Source of the DNA: Tatumella ptyseos ATCC 33301
GTDB taxonomy: Bacteria; Pseudomonadota; Gammaproteobacteria; Enterobacterales; Enterobacteriaceae
DNA length: 64,000 nucleotides
Assembly: GCF_000735525.1 (NCBI RefSeq)
Contig: NZ_JMPR01000048.1
Span: 21,030-85,029, forward strand
Direction of reading: 5' to 3'
In this document: piece after piece, positions 56,728 through 64,000 of the stretch
Layout: the number at the start of each line of letters is the position of its first letter
Numbering within the stretch: the first letter of the stretch is position 1
The notes under the pieces: model-generated
What the model was told of the DNA's origin: nothing
Databases searched by the model: none
The model's input: only the letters and a program-made list of their open reading frames with translations
Made by a program: the position numbers and the translations under genes

Positions 56728-56740
56728 CAGGAAATTCTGA
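56728..56740 (-). promoter_or_regulatory. RcsAB-box-like sequence
   Basis: Minus strand TCAGAATTTCCTG resembles the RcsAB box TAAGAATATTCCTA but is one base short in the spacer. It lies about 450 bp upstream of wzi, a distance similar to that of Erwinia ams promoters. Tentative. Confidence 0.3.
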
Positions 56741-57224
56741 ACAATTATTAAGAATTAATAAAGGCAAAGATATAGATAAATTCCTGGTTTTTTACTGTTA
56801 CTGACAATATTGATTAAAATACCACCACATCTGCTTTTTATGACTGATAAGTCTCTGATTTTTACCCTGCATGCAATCTTTATCGTGACAGATATATTTA
56901 CTCTTTTTTGATAGTTCATCGATATGGACCCGCATTCAGACCCATGGGGGCAGAAAGTCAGTGAGTTGGCATAAAGAAGCGAAAGGGAGCGGAGGTGACA
57001 GAAGCTGCCTGCCTGGCGTGGAAAAACGATCACAGGCTGCATTGAAGAACCGGCCAGACACCGTATCTGCACAGACAAAAGAATGACTCACAAGATACTG
57101 ACAAACGACCGGGTACCGTCAGTGCGGAAATCTCAATGGCCAGCCGATCACGCCGCGGGAGGGCATTAATCAGAGGATGGAGTAAACAAGATCGCGTCAG
57201 CCCCGCGATTTACCGGATACAACT

Positions 57225-57249
57225 AAAACGCCTGGCCGGAGCCAGGCGT
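57225..57249 (-). terminator. Terminator of prfB–lysS
   Basis: A perfect 9-bp stem ACGCCTGGC / GCCAGGCGT with a 4-base loop followed by TTTAGTTG on the minus strand, 33 bp after the lysS stop. Confidence 0.85.
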
Positions 57250-57281
57250 GGTGAGGTGCAAATAATACGCTGCCCGCAGGC

Positions 57282-58802
57282 TTATTTGCTTTCCGGGCGC
57301 AGTGCCGGGAACAGGATAACGTCGCGGATGGTATGGCTGTCGGTAAACAGCATCACCATACGGTCAATACCAATGCCCAGACCGGCGGTCGGTGGCAGAC
57401 CATGTTCCAGTGCGGTGACATAATCTTCGTCGTAGAACATCGCTTCATCATCACCGGCATCTTTCGCATTAACCTGCTGACGGAAACGTTCCGCCTGGTC
57501 TTCAGCATCATTAAGCTCGGAGAAGCCATTACCGATTTCACGGCCGCCAATAAAGAATTCAAAGCGGTCCGTAATTTCCGGATTTTCATCATTACGACGG
57601 GCCAGCGGAGAAACTTCTGCCGGGTACTCAGTAATAAATGTCGGCTGGATCAGCTGGCTTTCTGCGGTCTCTTCAAAGATTTCGGTAACCACACGGCCCA
57701 GGCCCCAGCTTTTCTCTGTTTTGATCCCCAGAGATTGCGCCAGCGCAACGGCTTTATCAAAGTCATCCAAATCACTCAGTTCGGTTTCCGGACGGTATTT
57801 TTTGATAGCTTCGCGCATGGTCAGGCGGGCAAAAGGTTTACCGAAATCGAAAATCTGATCACCATAAGTGACCTGGCTATGGCCCAGCACGGACTCTGCC
57901 AGTGTACGGAACAGACTTTCGGTCAGCTCAATCAGGTCATTGTAATCCGCATAAGCCATATAGAGTTCCATCATAGTGAACTCAGGGTTATGACGCGGAG
58001 AAATACCTTCATTACGGAAGTTACGGTTGATTTCAAATACACGGTCGAAACCACCCACCACCAGACGCTTCAGATACAGCTCCGGAGCAATACGCAGGTA
58101 CATATCAATGTCCAGCGCATTATGATGAGTAACAAACGGACGTGCAGAAGCTCCGCCAGGGATCACCTGCATCATCGGCGTTTCTACTTCCATAAACTCA
58201 CGCTCAACCATAAACTGGCGGATACCGGCCATGATTTTTGAACGGATACGGAACGTATTGCGGGACTCTTCGTTAGCAATCAGGTCCAGATAACGCTGAC
58301 GATAGCGCGTTTCCTGGTCCGCCAGACCGTGGAACTTATCCGGTAACGGACGCAGTGCCTTCGTCAGCAGGCGCAGTTCGCTACAATGAATGGATAACTC
58401 ACCGGTTTTGGTCTTAAACAGCTTGCCACGTGCACCGAGGATATCGCCGAGGTCCCATTTTTTAAATTGTTCGTTATAGTAACCTTCCGGCAAATCATCC
58501 CGTGACACATATAACTGAATACGGCCACCGGCATCCTGCAGGGTAACAAAGGAAGCTTTACCCATAATACGACGGGTCATCATACGGCCGGCAACACTCA
58601 CCTCGATACCGGTCGCTTCCAGCTCTTCGTTTTCTTTCGCATCAAACTCAGCATGCAGCTTATCTGACTGAGTGTCGCGGCGGAAATCGTTAGGGAATGC
58701 CACGCCGTTCTGGCGCAGTGCGGCCAGTTTCTCACTACGGCTTTTCAGCTCGTTATTGAGTTCCCGGATGGCATCAGCCTGCTGTGGTTGTTGTTCAGAC
58801 AT
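57282..58802 (-). CDS. lysS: LysS, lysyl-tRNA synthetase
   Basis: A 506-residue class II synthetase (E. coli 505). The N-terminal OB-fold anticodon domain (about 65–145) and catalytic core show motif 2 [20 protein letters not shown] and motif 3 [12 protein letters not shown] near the C-terminus. It charges tRNA-Lys. It follows prfB by 9 bp, as in E. coli. No second (inducible lysU-type) copy lies in this window. Confidence 0.96.
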   Translation of the reverse strand: MSEQQPQQADAIRELNNELKSRSEKLAALRQNGVAFPNDFRRDTQSDKLHAEFDAKENEELEATGIEVSVAGRMMTRRIMGKASFVTLQDAGGRIQLYVSRDDLPEGYYNEQFKKWDLGDILGARGKLFKTKTGELSIHCSELRLLTKALRPLPDKFHGLADQETRYRQRYLDLIANEESRNTFRIRSKIMAGIRQFMVEREFMEVETPMMQVIPGGASARPFVTHHNALDIDMYLRIAPELYLKRLVVGGFDRVFEINRNFRNEGISPRHNPEFTMMELYMAYADYNDLIELTESLFRTLAESVLGHSQVTYGDQIFDFGKPFARLTMREAIKKYRPETELSDLDDFDKAVALAQSLGIKTEKSWGLGRVVTEIFEETAESQLIQPTFITEYPAEVSPLARRNDENPEITDRFEFFIGGREIGNGFSELNDAEDQAERFRQQVNAKDAGDDEAMFYDEDYVTALEHGLPPTAGLGIGIDRMVMLFTDSHTIRDVILFPALRPESK

Positions 58803-58811
58803 GGGTTTTCC

Positions 58812-59910
58812 TTATAAACCTGCTTTCAGACTTGCTTCAATAAACCGGTCAAGGTCGCCATCCAGCACTGCCTGGGTATTGCGCGTTTCCACGCCGGTAC
58901 GCAGATCTTTGATCCGCGAATCATCCAGTACATACGAACGGATCTGGCTGCCCCAGCCGATATCGGATTTGTTATCTTCCAGTGCCTGCTTCTCGGCATT
59001 TTTCTTCTGCATTTCCAGCTCATACAGCTTAGCTTTCATCTGCTTCATGGCCTGATCTTTGTTCTTATGCTGAGAACGGTCATTCTGGCACTGGGTGACG
59101 GTGTTGGTCGGAATATGGGTAATACGTACCGCCGACTCGGTCCGGTTTACGTGCTGACCGCCCGCACCGGAGGCGCGATAAACGTCAATGCGCAGGTCGG
59201 CCGGATTGATGTCGATATCAATATTTTCGTCCACTTCCGGATAAACAAACGCAGAACTGAAGGACGTATGGCGACGACCACCGGAATCGAACGGACTTTT
59301 ACGTACCAGGCGGTGAACACCGGTTTCGGTACGTAACCAGCCAAAGGCGTATTCTCCCGAAATACGGATAGTGGCCGATTTAATTCCGGCAACATCCCCT
59401 TCGGATTCTTCGATAACTTCGGTTTTAAACCCTTTATCTTCCGCCCAGCGCAGGTACATACGCAGCAGCATATTGGCCCAGTCCTGTGCTTCGGTACCCC
59501 CGGAGCCTGCCTGCAGGTCGATATAACAGTCTGCGCTGTCGTATTCGCCGGAGAACATACGACGGAACTCAAGATCAGCCAGTTTCTTATCCAGCTCGTC
59601 CAGCTCGGCTATCGCTTCATTGAAGGTCTCTTCATCGTCCGCTTCAATAGCCAGTTCCAGCAGGCCATTGACATCTTCCAGCCCCTGAGTCATCTGGTTC
59701 AGTGTGCTGACAACGGCTTCCAGAGATGAGCGTTCTTTACCCAGAGCCTGGGCGCGTTCCGGATCATTCCAGACATCAGACTGTTCCAGCTCGGCGTTTA
59801 CTTCTTCGAGACGTTCGTTTTTAGCATCATAGTCAAAGATACCCCCGAAGCAGCAGGCTGCGTTCATTGAGGTCCTGGATGCGATTTTTAACCGGATTAA
59901 TTTCAAACAT
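58812..59910 (-). CDS. prfB: PrfB, peptide chain release factor 2 (programmed +1 frameshift)
   Basis: Recognises UGA and UAA. The gene starts at the ATG 59910 ([14 protein letters not shown]). After 25 codons comes CTT TGA C: the first frame is 59910–59836, the T at 59835 is skipped, and the second frame runs 59834–58812, giving 365 residues, exactly the E. coli length. The internal SD-like CGGGGGTAT sits just before the shift site. The SPF anticodon-mimic motif (KSPFDSGG) and GGQ ([11 protein letters not shown]) are present; residue 246 is Ala, not the Thr of E. coli K-12. Autoregulated by RF2 level. Confidence 0.97.
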
Positions 59911-60051
59911 GGCTTCAGATATCTTTTAGTTGGTCGGTTAATGGCTTAATTCAGGCCACATAGTCTACCGGAAAGGTGATGTTTCGGGTATCCCTTATGC
60001 CATCGCATAATGGCTTTTGTTTCAGGGAAAGTCCCGCCTATTGTCTGCCGC

Positions 60052-61788
60052 TCAGGCCACGGGCCAAAGATGCTCAATCAATAACTGTACATTTCGCTGA
60101 CCACGGAATTCGTTAATATCGAGCTTATAGGCAATTTCGGCCTGCTGAACGCTGTTATCCGGCCACAGGCGCGTATCTATATTGAACGCGATCCCATCCA
60201 GTAAGGGGCCGCCGCCCACCGGCTCCAGCATCAGTTTCAGATGCCGTTCGCCCACCAGTCGCTGCTGCAGCAGCCTGAATTTACCGTCAAATACCGGCTC
60301 AGGGAACGCCTGGCCCCAGGGCCCGGCTTCACGTAATAGCTCTGCCGTCTGCAGCGTCAGCTCACTGCCGGCAAGCTCGCCATCAGACCAGATCACGCCC
60401 TGCAGTTGCGCGGCATCCAGCCACTCACCAGCAATCAGCGCGAACTGCTGACGAAAAGTTTCAAACTGATCTTCATGCAGCGATAATCCGGCGGCCATCG
60501 CGTGTCCACCGAACTTCAGGATCACCCCCGGGTTCAGGGTATCCAGCCGCTCCAGCACATCACGCAAATGAAGCCCGGGAACCGAACGTCCGGAACCTTT
60601 CAGCGTTCCGTCGCCGGCGGGAGCAAACGCAAACACCGGCCGATGGAAACGTTCTTTCAGCCGTGAAGCCACAATGCCAACCACACCCTGATGCCACTGC
60701 GGGTGGTAAAATGCCAGTCCGTGAGGCAATTGCTGATGCTGCTGTACCAGGGAATCGCACAGGCTCAGAGCTTCAGCCTGCATGCCCTGTTCAATCTCTT
60801 TACGGGTCTGGTTCAACGCATCCAGTTCGCTGGCCAGCATCCGCGCCTGCTGTATATCGTCGGTTAACAGCAATGAAACGCCGACCGACATATCATCCAG
60901 ACGCCCTGCCGCATTCAGCCGTGGACCAAGGGCAAAACCGAGATCACTGGCGACCAGCCGGGATGAAGGACGGTTAGCGACCTCCAGCAAGGCACGGATC
61001 CCCGGGCGACATTTACCGGCCCGGATCCGTTGCAAGCCCTGCCAGACCAGGATGCGGTTATTAGCATCCAGCGGAACAACATCCGCCACTGTCCCTAAGG
61101 CAACCAGGTCCAGTAATTCGGCCAGATTAGGCTGGGGACGGTCAGCAAAACCGTTGTGCTCACGCAAACGGGCTCGTAAAGCAAGCATCAGGTAAAATGC
61201 GACCCCGACACCGGCCAGTGAGCGGGAAGGAAAGCGACAACCGGTCAGATTCGGGTTAACAATCGCTGCGGCCTCCGGCAGCGTATCGCCAGGCAAATGG
61301 TGGTCGGTGATCACCACCGGGATATCATACTGGTTTGCCAGCGCCACACCGGCGTGGGAAGAGATCCCGTTATCCACAGTGAGTATAAGTTCGGCCCCAA
61401 GGGATCTGGCTTGTTCGACGACTTCCGGGCTTAGCCCGTAGCCATCCTCAAACCGGTTAGGCACCAGAAAGGTGATATTTTCTGTGCCCATCGCCCGCAG
61501 TGCCAGCAGGGAAAGTGCTGTACTGGTCGCACCATCGGCATCAAAATCGCCTACCACGACAATGCGTTTGCCGCTCAGGATCGCCTGGTGCAGCAGTTCA
61601 GCGGCCGACTCAATACCGTTCAGCGCCTGCCAGGGTAACAGGGCTGACGCCCCGCGCTCCAGTTCGCTGGACGCAGTGACCCCGCGCAGATGATACAGAC
61701 GACGCAATAATGCCGGCATCTCCGCCGGCAATTGCACATCCCCTTCCGGCTGCCGACGGCGCAGCTGTGAAACCTGTTGTTCTGTCAA
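60052..61788 (-). CDS. recJ: RecJ, single-strand 5'-3' exonuclease
   Basis: A 578-residue DHH-family nuclease (E. coli 577). Metal-binding motifs are GDFDADGATSTALS (about 77–90), LTVDNGISS, ITDHHLPGD (DHH) and, in the DHHA1 domain, GGHAMAAGLSL. It works in RecF-pathway recombination, base-excision and mismatch repair. It lies in xerD–dsbC–recJ–prfB–lysS with only 3 bp after dsbC. Confidence 0.96.
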   Translation of the reverse strand: MTEQQVSQLRRRQPEGDVQLPAEMPALLRRLYHLRGVTASSELERGASALLPWQALNGIESAAELLHQAILSGKRIVVVGDFDADGATSTALSLLALRAMGTENITFLVPNRFEDGYGLSPEVVEQARSLGAELILTVDNGISSHAGVALANQYDIPVVITDHHLPGDTLPEAAAIVNPNLTGCRFPSRSLAGVGVAFYLMLALRARLREHNGFADRPQPNLAELLDLVALGTVADVVPLDANNRILVWQGLQRIRAGKCRPGIRALLEVANRPSSRLVASDLGFALGPRLNAAGRLDDMSVGVSLLLTDDIQQARMLASELDALNQTRKEIEQGMQAEALSLCDSLVQQHQQLPHGLAFYHPQWHQGVVGIVASRLKERFHRPVFAFAPAGDGTLKGSGRSVPGLHLRDVLERLDTLNPGVILKFGGHAMAAGLSLHEDQFETFRQQFALIAGEWLDAAQLQGVIWSDGELAGSELTLQTAELLREAGPWGQAFPEPVFDGKFRLLQQRLVGERHLKLMLEPVGGGPLLDGIAFNIDTRLWPDNSVQQAEIAYKLDINEFRGQRNVQLLIEHLWPVA

Positions 61789-61791
61789 AAG

Positions 61792-62496
61792 TTACTGCCC
61801 TGCTTTCAGACTATCGAGATATTTTTTCAGGTCTTCCGGCCCCTGGTAACCCGGGATCATTACCCCGGTATCCGTCAGTATGGCCGGCGTGCCCTGGATA
61901 CCATACATCAGGCCCAGCTGGTACTGACGGGCCAGGTTGATATTGCAGGTTGCTGCGGGCGGCACGTTACCGTTCATGGCATCATCAAGCGCTTTTTTAC
62001 GATCTGCTGCACACCAGACGGAAGTCATCGCTTTTGCAACATCTCCGCCCATTCCTTCCCGCGGGAAGGCCAGGTAACGTACGGTAATACCTAATGCATT
62101 ATAGTCAGCCATCTGCTGATGCAGCTTGTGGCAATAGCCACAGGTGATGTCGGTAAATACGGTGACCACATGCTGCTGTTTCGCTGCTTTATAAATGATC
62201 ATATCCGGTACCATCTGTTCCACTTTCTTATCCAATTGGCGGAAAGTGACATTCACCGGATGCGGGCCACTGACATCATAGAGTGGTCCCTGAATCATCT
62301 GTTTGCCGTCTTCGGTGATATAAAACACACCGCTGTCGGTCAGCACTGTTTTCATGCCTGGCAGGGGTGAAGGCTGGATATCGGTGACTTTCACCCCCAG
62401 TTTCTGCAGGGTGCTCTGAATGGCGGAATCATCTGCCTGTGCCAGTCCGGTAAATGCGGAGCACAGCAGTGCGACTGCTAAGAGAGTTTTTTTCAT
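61792..62496 (-). CDS. dsbC: DsbC, periplasmic disulfide isomerase
   Basis: A 234-residue protein: signal peptide (KKTLLAVALLCSAFTGLAQA), N-terminal dimerisation domain, linker helix, and thioredoxin fold with the active CGYC in FTDITCGYCHKL and the structural Cys pair (VWCAADRK and AATCNI). It reshuffles wrong disulfides and is kept reduced by DsbD. The ATG at 62496 gives the canonical start; the frame extends 25 codons upstream into the xerD end. Confidence 0.96.
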   Translation of the reverse strand: MKKTLLAVALLCSAFTGLAQADDSAIQSTLQKLGVKVTDIQPSPLPGMKTVLTDSGVFYITEDGKQMIQGPLYDVSGPHPVNVTFRQLDKKVEQMVPDMIIYKAAKQQHVVTVFTDITCGYCHKLHQQMADYNALGITVRYLAFPREGMGGDVAKAMTSVWCAADRKKALDDAMNGNVPPAATCNINLARQYQLGLMYGIQGTPAILTDTGVMIPGYQGPEDLKKYLDSLKAGQ

Positions 62497-62524
62497 GAAA
62501 CGGATGTCCTTTTCATCCCGAAGC

Positions 62525-63439
62525 TCAGGCCCGGGGATGGTGCTGTTGATGTAACTGACGCAGCCGTTCATTGGCTACATGGGTATAAATCTGAGTCGTC
62601 GAGAGATCACTGTGACCAAGCAGCATCTGTACTACCCGTAAATCTGCCCCGTGATTTAGCAGATGCGTAGCAAAGGCATGGCGCAGCACATGCGGTGACA
62701 GACTTTCGCTGTCGATACCGGCAATCACGGCATAATGTTTAATCCGGTGCCAGAATGTCTGCCGGGTCATTTGCCGGGCGCGGGAACTGGGAAACAGGAT
62801 ATCCAGCGTCTGCCCCTGAATGAGCCATGGGCGACCGTATTCCAGATATTGTTCCAGCCAGTAGATGGCTTCTTCACCCAACGGAACCAGGCGCTCTTTA
62901 TCGCCTTTACCTAACACACGCACCACCCCCTGACGCAGGCTGACATCGCTCAGCGATAAACCTACCAGTTCTGAAACCCTCAGGCCGGTGGCATAAAGCA
63001 GTTCCAGCATCGCTTTATCACGCAATTCCAGCGGGATTTCGGTCGAGGGTGCCTGCAGCAGACGCTCTATTCGCGACTCACTTAAATCTTTCGGTAAACG
63101 TTGTGGCAATTTAGGCGAGGATAGTACGGCCGTCGGATCATCGCTACGCTGTTTCTCGCGGTACAGGTACTGAAACAGTCGTCGCATCGCACTGAGTTGC
63201 CTGGCCGAACTGCTTGCTTTGGCCCCTTGTTCCAGGCGTTCAGCAAGGAAGTTCTGCAAATCCGCCGCGGTGATGGTTAGCAGAGAAAGCCCCTGAGGTT
63301 TCATCCAGTCGGTCAATTGCTGCAGATCCTGGCGGTAGGAAGACAGGGTGTTTTCTGCCAGATTACGTTCAATCCAGACAGTATCGAGAAACACCTCTGC
63401 TATGCGCAGATTGTCATCGTGTTGCTGATTATCCTGCAC
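62525..63439 (-). CDS. xerD: XerD, site-specific tyrosine recombinase
   Basis: A 304-residue recombinase (E. coli 298). The N-terminal SAM-like core-binding domain (15–105) is followed by the catalytic domain with the Arg in ATGLRVSELVGL, HVLRHAFATHLL (His-x-x-Arg), LLGHSDLSTTQIYTH and the nucleophilic Tyr in IYTHV. It acts with XerC and FtsK at dif to resolve chromosome dimers. It heads the dsbC–recJ gene string. Confidence 0.96.
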   Translation of the reverse strand: MQDNQQHDDNLRIAEVFLDTVWIERNLAENTLSSYRQDLQQLTDWMKPQGLSLLTITAADLQNFLAERLEQGAKASSSARQLSAMRRLFQYLYREKQRSDDPTAVLSSPKLPQRLPKDLSESRIERLLQAPSTEIPLELRDKAMLELLYATGLRVSELVGLSLSDVSLRQGVVRVLGKGDKERLVPLGEEAIYWLEQYLEYGRPWLIQGQTLDILFPSSRARQMTRQTFWHRIKHYAVIAGIDSESLSPHVLRHAFATHLLNHGADLRVVQMLLGHSDLSTTQIYTHVANERLRQLHQQHHPRA

Positions 63440-63565
63440 TGTTCCTCCGCTTTTTTAGGTGCTTTGCCACAGGTTTTGACGCGCTATTATGCCTGAAATT
63501 CCCGGAGAATGGCTAAAACAATATGGGGAGGGGGGAGAGTTTTACAAAGTGGGGGCCAGGGGGAA

Positions 63566-64000
63566 ACCGGGTGGGTAGCCCGGAGAGAACCGGGGGATCT
63601 TTGTCTCAGGCCGGTGAGTATTCCATTCGTGGCTTTTTTGTGTAAGTACGGTGAGTATTCCGTTCGCTTTGTGGTAAGGCTTGCTGCCTGTAATCCGCCG
63701 TGGGCGACCGGGCAAAGGGCGCATGGCCGCGCCCTCTGCACTCCCTGCCTTGCGACAGGCCTGCCCGCCGCTACGCGGTACCTTCACTCATTCATGTGTC
63801 CTTCACGGACCGGTCATGATTCGCTCCTGCTCAGCATGACCTCTCGCCGCGTCCATGCGGCTCGTCCTGGCCACATTCACTCGCTCAGCGGTGCGATGTC
63901 GCGGTAAGTCACCGGGTTGGTGGCCCGGAGAACACCGGGTGATTTTTGTCTCAGGTTTGTGAGTGTTCGGTTCATCTGTAGTTTTTTAATCAGTACGGTG
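63566..64000. repeat. GC-rich dispersed-type repeat, two direct copies
   Basis: A sequence of about 88 bp beginning ACCGGGTGGGTAGCCCGG near 63566 recurs in diverged form from about 63911 (ACCGGGTTGGTGGCCCGG), including TTTGTCTCAGG and AGTACGGTG, and runs off the window. Within copy 1, GGTGAGTATTCC is itself repeated at 63613 and 63650. The roughly 250 bp between is GC-rich. Several overlapping short frames on both strands lack ribosome sites and are probably not genes. Likely a dispersed intergenic repeat. Confidence 0.6.

Larger units (their letters stand above)
56283..57224. other. EPS operon leader and promoter region
   Basis: About 940 bp between wzi and the lysS terminator. It holds JUMPstart/ops, an RcsAB-like half-palindrome (56728–56740) and AT-rich DNA. 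A 107-codon minus-strand frame (56755–57078) has no ribosome site or recognisable product and is not called. Long leaders of this kind are usual for Rcs- and RfaH-controlled EPS loci. Confidence 0.6.

Noticed and set aside
56755-57078. 107-codon minus-strand frame in the EPS leader
   Set aside because: No ribosome site, odd composition, lies in the expected promoter/leader region.
57333-58241. 302-codon frame antisense to lysS
   Set aside because: Shadow of a highly conserved gene; long antisense frames here follow from codon bias.
63487-63907. Several overlapping frames on both strands right of xerD
   Set aside because: They mirror each other in a GC-rich repeat and have no ribosome sites; better explained as a dispersed repeat.
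1-64000. CRISPR arrays, tRNA or rRNA genes, insertion sequences and integrase-flanked islands
   Set aside because: Looked for repeat-spacer patterns, cloverleaf ends and transposases; none seen. XerD is the chromosomal dimer-resolution recombinase, not a phage integrase.

Overview
The window comes from an enterobacterium (Enterobacterales). Three backbone blocks match E. coli gene order: tas–lplT–aas–(omr)–galR–lysA–lysR at the left, manXYZ–yobD in the middle, and xerD–dsbC–recJ–prfB–lysS at the right. The large exopolysaccharide (EPS) locus with WbaP, wza, wzb, wzc and rml genes, together with the overall coding style, suggests the Erwiniaceae (Tatumella, Pantoea or Erwinia relatives). This assignment is inference; no 16S gene is present.

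Layout: (1) 1–20.2 kb: tas, lplT/aas (phospholipid repair), a four-gene RND efflux operon (mdtABC-like plus an OprM-type channel), a second PBP3/FtsI-like transpeptidase, one OmrA/OmrB-type small RNA found on the minus strand, galR, lysA, a secreted NTF2-like protein placed between lysA and lysR, and lysR. (2) 20.2–25.2 kb: a YdhP/AraJ-like MFS exporter and a cellobiose/aryl-beta-glucoside PTS operon (chbBCAF) with a near-ideal class II CRP promoter. (3) 25.2–32.3 kb: a small orphan membrane protein, ugd, yobD, manXYZ and manA. (4) 32.6–35.5 kb: three tandem two-gene units. Each has a 121-residue DUF2778/Tlde1-like peptidoglycan-targeting toxin without a signal peptide, overlapping by 4 bp a Sec-exported partner that resembles a Tldi1 immunity protein. 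No type VI secretion genes are in view. (5) 35.8–56.3 kb: a Klebsiella/E. coli group 1-like EPS/capsule operon, all on the minus strand, led by JUMPstart/ops: wzi, wza, wzb, wzc, a hairpin attenuator, wbaP, glycosyltransferases, wzy, a secreted GH43 enzyme, rmlBAC, wzx, a further transferase and rmlD. (6) 57.3–63.4 kb: lysS, prfB with its +1 programmed frameshift, recJ, dsbC and xerD. (7) 63.5–64 kb: a GC-rich dispersed-type repeat that runs off the window.

How it fits together: WbaP, Rml and Ugd supply galactose, rhamnose and UDP-glucuronate chemistry for a Wzx/Wzy-dependent polysaccharide exported by Wza/Wzc. ManA and ManXYZ feed mannose into central sugar-phosphate pools. The middle of the EPS locus is much more AT-rich than its flanks, as expected of a serotype cassette acquired by transfer. 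It also carries slippage-prone tracts: a G11 run inside wzx, and an A8/G6 region where a GT4 glycosyltransferase is frameshifted. The most interesting items are the triple toxin–immunity array, these possible contingency tracts, and the Omr small RNA that annotation pipelines can miss.
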